Positions 44,599 to 53,495 are shown, counted from the stretch's first letter. The stretch is 64,000 bases of DNA from Streptomyces sp. NRRL F-525 (GCF_000716605.1 NZ_JNXE01000038.1:1-64000), one strand, 5' to 3'. Notes: a model not told the origin generated them from the letters alone. Numbers and translations are program-made.

Positions 44599-44636
44599 CC
44601 CGGTTGCTGGCGACGGGGGATGCACCAGCAACCGGG
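44599..44636. terminator. Bidirectional hairpin terminator
   Basis: CCCGGTTGCTGG (44599-44610) pairs perfectly with CCAGCAACCGGG (44625-44636), loop 14 bases, between convergent genes ending at 44556 and 44801. Confidence 0.82.
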
Positions 44637-44756
44637 CTACTCGAACGGTAACAAGAGATCGGCGGTTCGCAAATTCGATCTCGGCTATTCGGACACCGAC
44701 TTCCCTTTCACAACGGGGAGTTGTGACAGGAGTCACCGGAGTGAACAGGCCTGTTG

Positions 44757-44778
44757 CGACTGAACGGCCGTTCAGTCG
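44757..44778. promoter_or_regulatory. Perfect 22-bp palindrome between convergent genes
   Basis: CGACTGAACGG followed at once by its reverse complement, with no loop. It looks like a TetR-type operator, yet lies between two gene ends rather than at a promoter. Confidence 0.6.
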
Positions 44779-44800
44779 AACCCCTGCTCCCTTCCGGGTG

Positions 44801-45766
44801 TCAGCTCAGCGTGACCTGCCGGTTGGTGAGGCCGCCCCGCGCGCGGCGCTCGTCCGCGGTGAGCGGGGCCTCCGTGGCCAGCGCGGCGGTGAGGCGCTCG
44901 GCGAACTCGGCGGCCGGCTTCTCGATGTCGTCCGCGCCCATACCGCTCGGCAGGTCCCAGACCGGCACGGTCAGCCCGTGAGCACGGAAGGACCCCACGA
45001 GACGGGTGCCCTCACCGAGACCGGAGCGGCCCGCCGCGTGCAGCCGGGCGAGTCCGTCCAGAAGCTGCTCCTCCGGGTACGGCATGACCCAGCGCAGATG
45101 GTTCTTGTCCGGGGTCTCGCACCAGTACGCGGCGTCCACGCCCTGGAGCTTCACGGTCGGGATGGCGGCGGCGTTGGCGCGCTCCAGGGAGGCGGTCACC
45201 TCCGGCGCCGCGTTCTCCGCCTCCGGGACCCAGAACTCGAAGCCCGGGTGCACAACTGGCTCGAACGTGCCTTCCGGGTCGAGCAGATCCTGCAGTCGCG
45301 GACCCTCGGCGGGGGCGCGGCGGGCCTGCACCGGGGTGCCCGGCTCGGCGGCCAGCGCGCGCTGGAGGGTGTCGGCGAGGTCGCGGCTGATGTCGCCGGA
45401 GGCCGTGTCGTTCTGCAGGCCGAGCAGCACCGAGCCGTCGTCCCGGCGCAGGGCCGGCCAGGCCATCGGCAGCACCGTGGCGAGCGTGACCGACGGGACT
45501 CCTTCGGGGAGACCGCCCTTCAGGGGCAGCGCGACCGTGGCCGCGGGCACCAGCTCGCGCAGCGCCACCCAGTCGCCCTCGCCGGGCAGCCCCTCGAAGG
45601 GGCGCTGCACCAGCTCGGTCACCGCGTGCGCGGCGGCCCGGCCGTGGCAGGCCTTGTAGCGGCGGCCGCTGCCGCAGGGGCAGGGCTCGCGGGCACCGAC
45701 GACCGCGACCTCTCCGTCGCTGAGCTGCGGCCGCCTGGCCGTGGTCTGGGGGCGCTTCTTGGCCAT
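44801..45766 (-). CDS. DUF5926 family protein with SEC-C zinc motif
   Basis: 321-residue soluble protein. The SEC-C motif REPCPCGSGRRYKACHG lies at about residues 27-43; such Cys/His modules bind zinc and in SecA contact SecB or ribosomes. The rest (LVQRPFEGLPGEGDWVALRELVPAATV onward) corresponds to the actinobacterial family annotated DUF5926, whose function is not known. ATG at 45766 has GGGAG nine bases upstream. DnaA-like boxes lie in the upstream gap from 45842. Confidence 0.88.
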   Translation of the reverse strand: MAKKRPQTTARRPQLSDGEVAVVGAREPCPCGSGRRYKACHGRAAAHAVTELVQRPFEGLPGEGDWVALRELVPAATVALPLKGGLPEGVPSVTLATVLPMAWPALRRDDGSVLLGLQNDTASGDISRDLADTLQRALAAEPGTPVQARRAPAEGPRLQDLLDPEGTFEPVVHPGFEFWVPEAENAAPEVTASLERANAAAIPTVKLQGVDAAYWCETPDKNHLRWVMPYPEEQLLDGLARLHAAGRSGLGEGTRLVGSFRAHGLTVPVWDLPSGMGADDIEKPAAEFAERLTAALATEAPLTADERRARGGLTNRQVTLS

Positions 45767-45915
45767 CGTGGGTGTCTCCCGGTTACGGCTCGTCTCGTAC
45801 GGGCGGGAGCCTAGCCGTTCACGCCATGACCGACGGGAGCCTGTGGACAACCCGGCGGGTGTGGACGGCGGCCTGTGGACGGCGCGGGCGACGTGGACGG
45901 GTACGGGCCGACCGC

Positions 45916-46467
45916 TCAGTCCAGGTCGTCGAACGCGTCCGCGAACTCCAGCCGGGGGATCGCCGACACCGTAGGAGCCGTGACGCGCGTAGCGAAGTCG
46001 TCGCGTCGGTGCCCGGCGTCCGGATCATGGACGTCGTCCTGCACGACGACCCATACGGTGACCTCGCCCCGGGTGTCGTCCCGGACACCCCAGTCGTCGG
46101 CCAGGGCGGTGATGATGTTCAGCCCGCGTCCGCCGTGGGCCGTCACCGACGGGGTGGCCGGGGCCGGGCGGGTCGGGCCGCCGCCGTCCGTCACCTCGAC
46201 CGTGAGCCGGCCGCCCGTGTCCACGCGCCAGGCGCACCGGACGTCGCCGTCACCGGCCAGGGCGTCGCCCAGGGGCCTGCCGTGCTTGCACGCGTTGCTC
46301 AGAAGTTCGGAGAGGATCAGTACGGCATCGTCGATGACCGTTTCCGACACACCGCCCGTGCGCAGCTGGTCGCGCATGCGATGTCTTGCTTCCCCCACGC
46401 CCGCAGGGCCATGGGACACGGCCATGCTCGACGACGTGGGCACCTCCTGTGCCACCACCAACGCCAC
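45916..46467 (-). CDS. Anti-sigma-factor-like ATP-binding protein
   Basis: 183-residue GHKL ATPase domain protein. The N box is LSELLSNACKHGRPLG and the G boxes are VTDGGGPTRP and GGRGLNIITALADDWG. A C-terminal tail of about 35 residues, rich in Asp and Arg, follows the domain. GTG at 46467 is supported by AAGGAGG eight bases upstream; ATG at 46425 is an alternative. It may act in a partner-switching network with the SpoIIE phosphatase at 41219 (inference). Confidence 0.87.
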   Translation of the reverse strand: MALVVAQEVPTSSSMAVSHGPAGVGEARHRMRDQLRTGGVSETVIDDAVLILSELLSNACKHGRPLGDALAGDGDVRCAWRVDTGGRLTVEVTDGGGPTRPAPATPSVTAHGGRGLNIITALADDWGVRDDTRGEVTVWVVVQDDVHDPDAGHRRDDFATRVTAPTVSAIPRLEFADAFDDLD

Positions 46468-46700
46468 CCCCGAGACCTCCTTCGCCCCACGCCACGGTGT
46501 GGATGCCCCATTGGCCTGAACCGGAAACCGGCCAATCCACGTTCAGTGACGCATTCGCAACGATCGAACACGGACCGAACGCGCCGGTGCACTCCCTGTA
46601 ATCGAGTGGCTTGTTTTCGACGGTGTGGCCGGGTTCGGAGGATGGTGCAGGTGGGGTGGCCGGGTCAAGGGGTGTTTGGCGGTCTTTATGAGGTTGTTTG

Positions 46701-47531
46701 CTACCCGCGGCCGAGCTGGCTCAGAACGGCCCCCGGCCGGTTGGTGATGATGGCGTCAATGCCCAGGTCAACGCAGAGATCGACGTCCTCGGGCTCGTTG
46801 ACCGTCCACACGTGCACCTGGTGACCGGCGTTTTTCAGCCGCTCGATATACGCAGGGTGATTACGCACGATCCGGATCGAGGGGCCTGCGATCCGGACAC
46901 CGGCCGGAAGTCGACCGTCCCGCAGGCGGGGCGAGAGGAACTGCAGCAGGTACACCGTCGGCAGCGTCGGGGAGGCCGCTCGCACCCGGTGCAGCGAGCG
47001 CGCCGAGAAGCTCATGACCCGTACCGGGGAGTCGGCGGCGGAGGCCGGGGCGTCCAGGCCGAAGCGCTTCAGGAGGACCAGCAGCCGTTCCTCGACCTGG
47101 CCCGCCCAGCGCGTCGGATGCTTCGTCTCGATGGCCAGCTCCACCCGCCGGCCCGCGTCCGCGACGAGTTCGAGCAGTCGCTCCAGGGTGAGCACGGAGG
47201 TGTCCTCGCGGTCTTCCGGGAGGTGTTCCCAGTCGGGCTCCTCGTCCCGCGTCGTCCGGGAGTCGCGGCCCTTCCAGGACCCGAAGTCGAGAGTGGCCAG
47301 GTCGGCGAGCTCCAGTGCCGAGACCGCCCCGCGCCCGTTCGACGTGCGGTTGACGCGGCGGTCGTGGACGCAGACGAGATGGCCGTCGGCGGTCAGCCGT
47401 ACATCGCATTCGAGGGCGTCCGCACCGTCCTCGATCGCCTTCTTGTAGGCGGCGAGAGTGTGCTCGGGGGCCTCCTCGGAGGCTCCGCGGTGGGCGACGA
47501 CTTGGATCCGGTGCTGCCGTGCGAGGGTCAC
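46701..47531 (-). CDS. glpQ: Glycerophosphodiester phosphodiesterase
   Basis: 276-residue GDPD TIM-barrel enzyme that hydrolyses deacylated phospholipids to glycerol 3-phosphate and an alcohol. Motifs are VVAHRGASEEAPEHTLAAY, ALECDVRLTADGHLVCVHD (metal Glu/Asp and catalytic His), ELAIETKHP and VHVWTVNEPEDVDLCVDLGIDAIITNRP. There is no signal peptide, so it is cytoplasmic. GTG at 47531 lacks a clear ribosome binding site; an overlapping ATG at 47539 opens only a four-codon frame that ends on it. Confidence 0.94.
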   Translation of the reverse strand: MTLARQHRIQVVAHRGASEEAPEHTLAAYKKAIEDGADALECDVRLTADGHLVCVHDRRVNRTSNGRGAVSALELADLATLDFGSWKGRDSRTTRDEEPDWEHLPEDREDTSVLTLERLLELVADAGRRVELAIETKHPTRWAGQVEERLLVLLKRFGLDAPASAADSPVRVMSFSARSLHRVRAASPTLPTVYLLQFLSPRLRDGRLPAGVRIAGPSIRIVRNHPAYIERLKNAGHQVHVWTVNEPEDVDLCVDLGIDAIITNRPGAVLSQLGRG

Positions 47532-47801
47532 CGCGTCATGGTGCCACCGCGACGGGGAAGGCGTGGAACCGAAGGGTCGTGGACGGCTCGTAGGAGCTAT
47601 GCCGCTTTAGCCCGACAGGTCCCTTATAAAGGTTCGCCATGAACGCACAGGCACCGCTTATGGTGCTCTGACGGCCGGTGGGAAAAGCTGACGGCATACA
47701 AAAGCACATGCACAGCTGTTTCGCGCCGGACCGATCGACAAGCGTGAAGAGTGTGACCGCATGCTTCCGAGAACAACAGCCGTGGACCGAGGAGAAGAGC
47801 T

Positions 47802-49334
47802 GTGAGCACCGAGAACGAGGGCACTGAGGTACCCCCGGCCCCGTCTGCACCTCCTGTGCCGGTGGAATCTCCCGCAGCTTCCCCGCAGGCGGCCGCGGCC
47901 GAGGGGGGCGCGCCCACCACGCAGCTCCCGCCGGTGCCTCCGGGCGCCCCGCAGGACACGCCGTACGCGGGCCCCGCTCCGGCGTACGCCGGAGCGCCCC
48001 AGCAGGGCACGGGATCCGCTCCCGACGCCGCCTGGCCGCCCCCGCCGCCCGCCACCCCGTCGTACGCCGACAGCGGCGCGGGCGCGGGCGCGTACGGCGG
48101 CGAGGGCGTCGGCGGATACGGGGGCGACGGCTACGGAGGGGACGGCGCCGGAGCCGGTGGCGGCTGGGGCACGCCGTACCAGCAGCAGCCCGCGCCGAAG
48201 AAGCCCGGTGGCGGACGCGGCGGCCTGATCGCCGCCGTGCTGATCGCCGCGCTGGTCGCCGGCGGCCTGGGCGGTGGCCTCGGCTACACCCTGGCCAAGG
48301 ACCACGACGACAACAGCAACTCCACCACCGTCTCCGCCGACACCGGCAGCAGCGCCTCCGTGAAGCGCGACCCGGGCACCATCGCGGGCGTCGCCGCCAA
48401 GTCCCTGCCCAGCACGGTCACCATCGAGGCCGAGAGCACCAGCGGCGAGGGCGGCACGGGCACGGGCTTCGTGTTCGACACCCAGGGCCACATCGTCACC
48501 AACAACCACGTCGTCGCCGACGCGGTCGACGGCGGCAAGCTCACGGCGACCTTCCCGGACGGCAAGAAGTACAACGCCGAGATCGTCGGCCACGCCCAGG
48601 GCTACGACGTCGCGGTCATCAAGCTCAAGAACGCCCCCAGCAACCTCAAGCCGCTCGCCCTCGGCGACTCGGACAAGGTGGCCGTCGGCGACGAGACGAT
48701 CGCCATCGGCGCCCCCTTCGGCCTGTCGAACACGGTGACCACGGGCATCATCAGCGCCAAGAACCGCCCGGTGGCCTCCAGCGACGGCAGCTCCACCAGC
48801 AAGGCGTCGTACATGAGCGCCCTGCAGACCGACGCCTCGATCAACCCCGGCAACTCGGGCGGCCCGCTGCTCGACGCGCAGGGCTCGGTCATCGGCATCA
48901 ACTCCGCGATCCAGTCGACCAGCAGCGGCGGCCTCGGGTCCACCAGCCAGTCCGGTTCGATCGGCCTGGGCTTCGCCATCCCGATCAACCAGGCGAAGTA
49001 CGTGGCCCAGCAGCTGATCAAGACCGGCAAGCCTGTGTACGCCAAGATCGGCGCCTCCGTCTCCCTGGAGGACAGCACCGCCGGCGCGACGATCACCGCC
49101 GAGGGCGTCAGCGGCGCCTCCTCGGTGGAGGCGGGCGGCCCCGCGGCCAAGGCGGGCCTCAAGGCCGGTGACGTCATCACCAAGCTCGACGACTCGGTGA
49201 TCGACAGCGGCCCGACCCTCATCGGCGAGATCTGGACCCACAAGCCGGGCGACAAGGTCAAGATCACGTACAAGCGCGGTGGTACGGAGCACACGACCGA
49301 CCTGACCCTCGGGTCGAGGGTCGGCGACAGCTGA
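47802..49334 (+). CDS. HtrA/DegP-like trypsin-family serine protease with PDZ domain
   Basis: 510-residue membrane-anchored protease. A Pro/Gly-rich cytoplasmic region of about 140 residues precedes a single span (LIAAVLIAALVAGGLGGGLG). The trypsin-like domain carries His in VTNNHVV, Asp in YDVAVIKL and Ser in NPGNSGGPL. A PDZ domain follows (GGPAAKAGLKAGDVITKLDD). It probably degrades or monitors misfolded proteins outside the membrane. GTG at 47802 has GGAG/AAGAG upstream, and a perfect terminator follows. It matches the SCO3977-type protease in my memory of the conserved order. Confidence 0.94.
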   Translation: MSTENEGTEVPPAPSAPPVPVESPAASPQAAAAEGGAPTTQLPPVPPGAPQDTPYAGPAPAYAGAPQQGTGSAPDAAWPPPPPATPSYADSGAGAGAYGGEGVGGYGGDGYGGDGAGAGGGWGTPYQQQPAPKKPGGGRGGLIAAVLIAALVAGGLGGGLGYTLAKDHDDNSNSTTVSADTGSSASVKRDPGTIAGVAAKSLPSTVTIEAESTSGEGGTGTGFVFDTQGHIVTNNHVVADAVDGGKLTATFPDGKKYNAEIVGHAQGYDVAVIKLKNAPSNLKPLALGDSDKVAVGDETIAIGAPFGLSNTVTTGIISAKNRPVASSDGSSTSKASYMSALQTDASINPGNSGGPLLDAQGSVIGINSAIQSTSSGGLGSTSQSGSIGLGFAIPINQAKYVAQQLIKTGKPVYAKIGASVSLEDSTAGATITAEGVSGASSVEAGGPAAKAGLKAGDVITKLDDSVIDSGPTLIGEIWTHKPGDKVKITYKRGGTEHTTDLTLGSRVGDS

Positions 49335-49366
49335 TGCGGCTGCCGTAGCGCCAGAAGATCAACCGG

Positions 49367-49408
49367 CGGGCCGGGCGAGGACTTTCCTCGCCCGGCCCGA
49401 TCGTTTTG
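49367..49408 (+). terminator. Intrinsic terminator after the protease gene
   Basis: A perfect 15-pair stem (CGGGCCGGGCGAGGA at 49367-49381 with its complement at 49385-49399, loop CTT) is followed by ATCGTTTTG. Confidence 0.92.
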
Positions 49409-49518
49409 TGCCCTCCACGCGTGCGTGCACCACGAGGGAACCGGATTCCTCCCTGCGGCGAAGTACGGGTGAAAGCCCAGTCTTCATCAGCGTGTTCGCA
49501 TGGACGAGAGGAGCCCCG

Positions 49519-50136
49519 ATGACCGTCGGACCAGGCGTCAGGGTGGGGCAGGACAGTGACGCCTCGGTGATCGAACGGTCGTGGGACGAGCCCGAGGCAT
49601 TCGCCGTGCTCTTCGACCGCCACGCCGACTCGGTGCACCGTTACGCGGCGCGCAGGCTCGGTACGGAGGTCGCCGAGGACCTGATGGCGGAGACGTTCAC
49701 CACCGCGTTCCAGCAGCGCTTCCGGTACAACACGGAACTGGCCGACGCCCGCCCGTGGTTGTTCGGCATCGCGACCAACCTCGTAGGCCGGCACCGGCGC
49801 GCCGAGGCCCGACGGCTGAAGGCGATCGGCCGGCTGCCGTCGGCCGCCCGCGCCGACGGTTCGCAGGACCCGGTCGCCGACCGCGTGGCCGCGAAGGTCA
49901 GCGCACAGGCCGTACGGGGCGAACTGGCCCTGGCGATGGCCCGGTTGCCCGCCCGGCACCGGGACGTGCTGCTGCTGGTCGCGTGGGCCGACCTCGGCTA
50001 CGAGGAGGTCGCCCGCGCCCTGGAGGTACCGGTGGGGACGGTCCGGTCACGGCTGCACAGGGCCCGCAGAAAACTTCGCGACGCATTGGGCGGATCCGAC
50101 CCGACAGCCTTCCGAGAGGAATCCGACGATGAGTGA
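49519..50136 (+). CDS. ECF-type RNA polymerase sigma factor
   Basis: 205-residue sigma factor. Region 2 is FAVLFDRHADSVHRYAARRLGTEVAEDLMAETF, and region 4 is LPARHRDVLLLVAWADLGYEEVARALEVPVGTVRSRLHRARRKL. ATG at 49519 follows GAGAGGAG; the open frame begins earlier without support. It overlaps the CU044_5270 gene by eight bases, so the partner is likely its regulator or a surface sensor (inference). Confidence 0.94.
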   Translation: MTVGPGVRVGQDSDASVIERSWDEPEAFAVLFDRHADSVHRYAARRLGTEVAEDLMAETFTTAFQQRFRYNTELADARPWLFGIATNLVGRHRRAEARRLKAIGRLPSAARADGSQDPVADRVAAKVSAQAVRGELALAMARLPARHRDVLLLVAWADLGYEEVARALEVPVGTVRSRLHRARRKLRDALGGSDPTAFREESDDE

Positions 50137-51076
50137 ACCGAGGAACGAACTCCAGCTCCTGAGGGAGTGGGACGCGGACACGCCCCCGCTCACGGACCCC
50201 GCACGCGCGCGTGCCCTCTTCCGCCTCCACCAGGCGATGCTCACGCCCACCACCCTCGCCCCCGCGACCGTACGGCGCCGTCCGGTGCTGCGGATGGCGG
50301 TGGCGGGCGTCGCGGCAGCGGCGATCACCACGACCGTGCTGGTCGCCAACGAGTCCTCCCCGCGCACCGAGCCGGTGAGCGCGGCCACCGTGCTGCACGG
50401 CGCGGCGGCCGAGGAACGCCGCCTGGAGAAGCCGATCGCCCCGCGCGACGACCAGTTCATCTACACCAAGGAGATCGTCAAGGAGACCCCGGCCAAGGGC
50501 GGCCGGACCCGGACGTACGTCGACGAGAGCTGGAACTCGGTCGACGGCTCCAAGAAGTCCTACGTCAGCGAGTTGGGCCGCAAGCAGTGGGTCCCGGTGT
50601 TCGTTCCGGGCCAGGGCACCTGGCCGCCGACCAAGTGGACCGAGCTCGAACAACTGCCCACCGATCCGCGCAAGTTGGTGATCACCTTGCGGGACATGGG
50701 CGGAAAGCCGGACTACAGCAAGCCGATGAGGGCCGCCGACTGGCCGATGACCCAGGTCTTCGTCTCCGGCCTGCTCCGCGCCCCGGTCCTGCCGAAGGGG
50801 CTGCGCGCCGCGGCCTACGAGGCGCTGGCCACCGTCCCCGGCATCAAGGTCCTGCCCCACCAGAAGGACGCCGACGGCCGCGTGGGCATCGGCATCCAGT
50901 ACGTGGGCCCCGCCGGGACCCCCTGGGCGAAGGGCGGCCCGGTCCTGGTCTTCGACCCGAAGACGTACCGGTACCTCGGCATGCACGATCGGCGCACGGT
51001 GGGCGGGACGAGGTACGAGCAGTGGACGTACATCGCCGCGAGCGCCGTGGTGGACCGGGTGATGCAGCGGCCGTAG
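50129..51076 (+). CDS. CU044_5270 family membrane protein, sigma-factor partner
   Basis: 315-residue protein typical of the actinobacterial CU044_5270 family, which is nearly always encoded after an ECF sigma gene. A cytoplasmic N-terminus of about 45 residues is followed by one membrane span (VLRMAVAGVAAAAITTTVLVA) and an extracytoplasmic domain with YVDESWNSVDGSKKSYVS and VRFVFDPKTYRYLG-like strands. It is probably an anti-sigma-type sensor, although no ZAS zinc motif is seen. ATG at 50129 overlaps the sigma stop region. Confidence 0.87.
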   Translation: MSEPRNELQLLREWDADTPPLTDPARARALFRLHQAMLTPTTLAPATVRRRPVLRMAVAGVAAAAITTTVLVANESSPRTEPVSAATVLHGAAAEERRLEKPIAPRDDQFIYTKEIVKETPAKGGRTRTYVDESWNSVDGSKKSYVSELGRKQWVPVFVPGQGTWPPTKWTELEQLPTDPRKLVITLRDMGGKPDYSKPMRAADWPMTQVFVSGLLRAPVLPKGLRAAAYEALATVPGIKVLPHQKDADGRVGIGIQYVGPAGTPWAKGGPVLVFDPKTYRYLGMHDRRTVGGTRYEQWTYIAASAVVDRVMQRP

Positions 51077-51163
51077 AGGCGTGCGGAGGGGGCGCCTGCC
51101 GGGCGGCGCCCCCTGTTCCGGGGAACCACGGACGTGGGCCAGTGCCGCGCGAAATCATGAACC

Positions 51164-52027
51164 ATGCGATCGGACGACTGGCACCTCACCGAAGACCTGG
51201 ACGACTTCCTCGCCGGAGGCGGGGAGTTCCTGCGCTCGCGCCCCGCGCCGCACACCACGGCGTTGACGACGATGGAGAGACTGCGCACGCACGGTTCGGC
51301 CGAATACGGCGGCGGGGTCCCCCTGTTCGGCCGACTGGAGCGAGCGGGCGAGGTCGACGCCACCTTCTACCGCCTCCCCTCCCGCGGCCTGGCACCCACC
51401 TCCCTCACCCCCGGGCAGGCCGACACCCTCGCCGCCCGCCTGGTGGACCTCGGGCACGCCGTTCCCTACGTCACCGCCGACGAGGAGACCGCCACCGTGT
51501 TCGCGCAGGCATGGCAGCGGCGCACGGGCGCCACATCGAAACTCCGCGTCCGGCTCCACCTGTACCGACTCGGCACCCTCACGCCTCCGGAGCCGTTCCC
51601 GGAGGGCCGCGCCCGGGTCGCGGGCGAGGAGGACCATGCCCAAGTCGTCCACTGGTGCCACGAGTTCGCCGCCGCCGTGGACGAGATCCTCCCCGCCTCC
51701 TGGGCGGACACCCGCTTCGCGGACAAGCACTTCACGTTCTGGGAGACCCCGGACGGCACCCCGGTCTCCATCGCCGGCTCGACCGCGAAGATCGGCGGGA
51801 TGGTCCGCGTGGACCCCGTCTACACCCCACCCCACCTCCGCGGCCACGGCTACGCCGCCGCGGTGACGACCGAGGTGACCAGAGCCGCGCTGGCCACGGG
51901 CGCCAAGGAGGTCGTCCTCTTCACGGACCCGGGCAACCCGACCAGCAACGCCCTCTACCGACGCCTCGGGTATGTCCGCATCACCGACTGGGCCGTGTAC
52001 GACTTCTCGGGCGCGGCACCGGAGTAG
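51164..52027 (+). CDS. GNAT-family N-acetyltransferase
   Basis: 287-residue acetyltransferase-like protein. The C-terminal GNAT core is clear: GGMVRVDPVYTPPHLRGHGYAAAVTTEVTRAALATGAKEVVLFTDPGNPTSNALYRRLGYVRI contains the acetyl-CoA loop (RGHGYA) and the final LYRRLGY. The N-terminal half is a divergent domain. The substrate is unknown. It is the last chromosomal gene before the tRNA-Ser integration site. Confidence 0.9.
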   Translation: MRSDDWHLTEDLDDFLAGGGEFLRSRPAPHTTALTTMERLRTHGSAEYGGGVPLFGRLERAGEVDATFYRLPSRGLAPTSLTPGQADTLAARLVDLGHAVPYVTADEETATVFAQAWQRRTGATSKLRVRLHLYRLGTLTPPEPFPEGRARVAGEEDHAQVVHWCHEFAAAVDEILPASWADTRFADKHFTFWETPDGTPVSIAGSTAKIGGMVRVDPVYTPPHLRGHGYAAAVTTEVTRAALATGAKEVVLFTDPGNPTSNALYRRLGYVRITDWAVYDFSGAAPE

Positions 52028-52120
52028 CCCCGCCCGCCCGGCGAACCCGGACCACGGACCCCGCACGACCCCCGGGCCCGGTACGCTGTACCCGCTCCGT
52101 CCCTGGTGGGCGCGTGCGCA

Positions 52121-52207
52121 GGTGGGTTGCCCGAGCGGCCTAAGGGAACGGTCTTGAAAACCGTCGTGGCAGCGATGTCACCGTGGGTTCAAATCCCACA
52201 CCCACCG
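52121..52207 (+). tRNA. tRNA-Ser (anticodon TGA)
   Basis: The acceptor stem GGTGGGT/ACCCACC, discriminator G, anticodon loop CTTGAAA (TGA, reading TCA-type codons), long variable arm and T arm GTGGGTTCAAATCCCAC are all present. CCA is not encoded. Element genes begin just downstream, so the tRNA 3' part is the likely attachment site. Confidence 0.96.
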
Positions 52208-52213
52208 CAGGTG

Positions 52214-52250
52214 AACGGCCCCTGACCAGGCAATACGGTCGGGGGCCGTT
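52214..52250 (+). terminator. Terminator hairpin after tRNA-Ser(TGA)
   Basis: AACGGCCCC and GACC pair with GGTC and GGGGCCGTT around a short loop, beginning seven bases after the tRNA. Confidence 0.85.
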
Positions 52251-52351
52251 GCCATGTCCGCTACCCGCTCGGCACCGCCGTTCCCCGTGTTTCCCCGCTC
52301 GATCGGGCACGGAAGGGGCACGCCTCGGGCACGGCATTCCAAGATCCAGCA

Positions 52352-52368
52352 GGCGGTCACCGACCGCC
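52352..52368 (-). terminator. Short hairpin after the GntR gene
   Basis: GGCGGTC and GACCGCC form a perfect seven-pair stem with loop ACC directly before the stop side of the minus-strand regulator gene at 52371. Confidence 0.55.
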
Positions 52369-52370
52369 CA

Positions 52371-53126
52371 CTAACGGTTGATCGGAATCTCGTAGACGAT
52401 CTCGCAGTGAGCAACGGGCACCACGATGTCGGCGGTCTCCACGGGACGGCCTTCGTCGCTGTAGTACGTCCTCCGGATGTGCGTGAGGAGTGCGGCCTTC
52501 TGAATCCCGAGAAGTGACGCCTCCTCGGCCGTGGCCTGTCGCGGCTCTGGTTGCTCCACGGCATGGCTGACGGTGACTCCGATCGCAGCCATGCGGTTGA
52601 CCACGCCCGTTCCCGCGTGAGGCCCGCCTTCGGGGAGTACGACGAGAGTGCCGGCGGTGAGGTCGTACGGCTCCCAACTCGTCGACAGTTGCACTGGCCT
52701 GCCGTCCGCGAGGAACTCGTACGTCGTCCGGACGCACAGATCGCCTTCGGCGACGCCGAGCCGGGCTGCGATCTCCGCGGGCGCCGGCACCTTGGCGTCG
52801 GTCCGGCTCTCCCAGTCGCCCTGCCTGCCCAGCGCCTTCATGTCCGCGCGGAACGGCGACTCCTGGGGCTGCTCGCGCGCCGATGAACGAACCATCCGCA
52901 CCCGCCGCCGGGGTTCAGCGACGTACGTGCCTGATCCCGCGCGGCCCTCCAGCACGCCTTGGGAGATCAGCAGCTCCTGAGCCCGGCGCACCACGTTCTC
53001 GCCCACGCCGCACTCCTGGCCGATCTGGGAGCGAGAGGGGAGACGGTCCCCCGGCTCCCACACATGCTCCGCGATCCGCCGCCGGAGTTCGTCGGCGATG
53101 CGGAGATAAGGCGGCTGCTCAGGCAT
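52371..53126 (-). CDS. GntR-family repressor with UTRA domain (KorSA-like)
   Basis: 251-residue regulator. The GntR winged helix spans about residues 5-70 (IADELRRRIAEHVWEPGDRLPS, VGENVVRRAQELLISQGVLE, AGSGTYV). The UTRA/HutC ligand domain follows (about 95-245, ending IVVPVAHCEIVYEIPINR). In pSAM2 the related KorSA represses pra and so keeps the element integrated (established); this protein probably plays that role. ATG at 53126 lies seven bases from the first of two operators (53133-53168) in the divergent promoter, indicating autoregulation and control of the small-gene operon. Confidence 0.88.
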   Translation of the reverse strand: MPEQPPYLRIADELRRRIAEHVWEPGDRLPSRSQIGQECGVGENVVRRAQELLISQGVLEGRAGSGTYVAEPRRRVRMVRSSAREQPQESPFRADMKALGRQGDWESRTDAKVPAPAEIAARLGVAEGDLCVRTTYEFLADGRPVQLSTSWEPYDLTAGTLVVLPEGGPHAGTGVVNRMAAIGVTVSHAVEQPEPRQATAEEASLLGIQKAALLTHIRRTYYSDEGRPVETADIVVPVAHCEIVYEIPINR

Positions 53127-53132
53127 ATGGAA

Positions 53133-53168
53133 AATCTAGTCCACTAGCTCTAATCTAGTTAACTAGCT
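53133..53168. promoter_or_regulatory. Twin operators of the GntR repressor
   Basis: Two near-identical palindromic sites, AATCTAGTCCACTAGCT (53133-53149) and AATCTAGTTAACTAGCT (53152-53168), repeat every 19 bases in the 77-base divergent promoter between the GntR gene and the small-gene operon. The consensus is AATCTAGTnnACTAGCT. Confidence 0.85.
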
Positions 53169-53203
53169 TCACTCAAGGTGATCGCTGGTGACGGAGGCTG
53201 CCT

Positions 53204-53482
53204 GTGCCCGCTTCGGGAGTTAGCGCGGCGGCCCTCGCCGCCCGGCTGTCCGCCATCGGGCTCCCCGCGCGCCTGGAGGAGCACGCCTTGCACACGTCGG
53301 TCGAAGCGGAGGTGCCGGAATCGCTCTCCGCCGAGTCATGGCGGGAGGTCCTGGAAGTGGTGGCCGAGGCCGATCGGTTCGGGCTCCTCGCCACCAGCTT
53401 GAACGCCCGCACCTTATGGGCGGTCGTACGAAAAACGGTCCCCAAGACGGGCGATGTCGGGGGACCGAGCCATCAGCGATAG
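53204..53482 (+). CDS. Small orphan protein of the element
   Basis: 92-residue acidic, helical protein (AALAARLSAIGLPARLEEHAL and ESWREVLEVVAEADRFG). I cannot name its function. GTG at 53204 has GGAGG six bases upstream. The TTA codon in the NARTLWAV stretch suggests bldA-dependent translation. It is first in an operon of four short genes and faces the GntR gene across the twin operators. Confidence 0.78.
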   Translation: MPASGVSAAALAARLSAIGLPARLEEHALHTSVEAEVPESLSAESWREVLEVVAEADRFGLLATSLNARTLWAVVRKTVPKTGDVGGPSHQR

Positions 53483-53495
53483 GAGCTGATTCAGC

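Noticed and set aside
52140..52564. Minus-strand frames running through tRNA-Ser(TGA), with VGFEPTVTSLPRRF
   Set aside because: This peptide is a well-known artefact of translating tRNA-Ser on the wrong strand.
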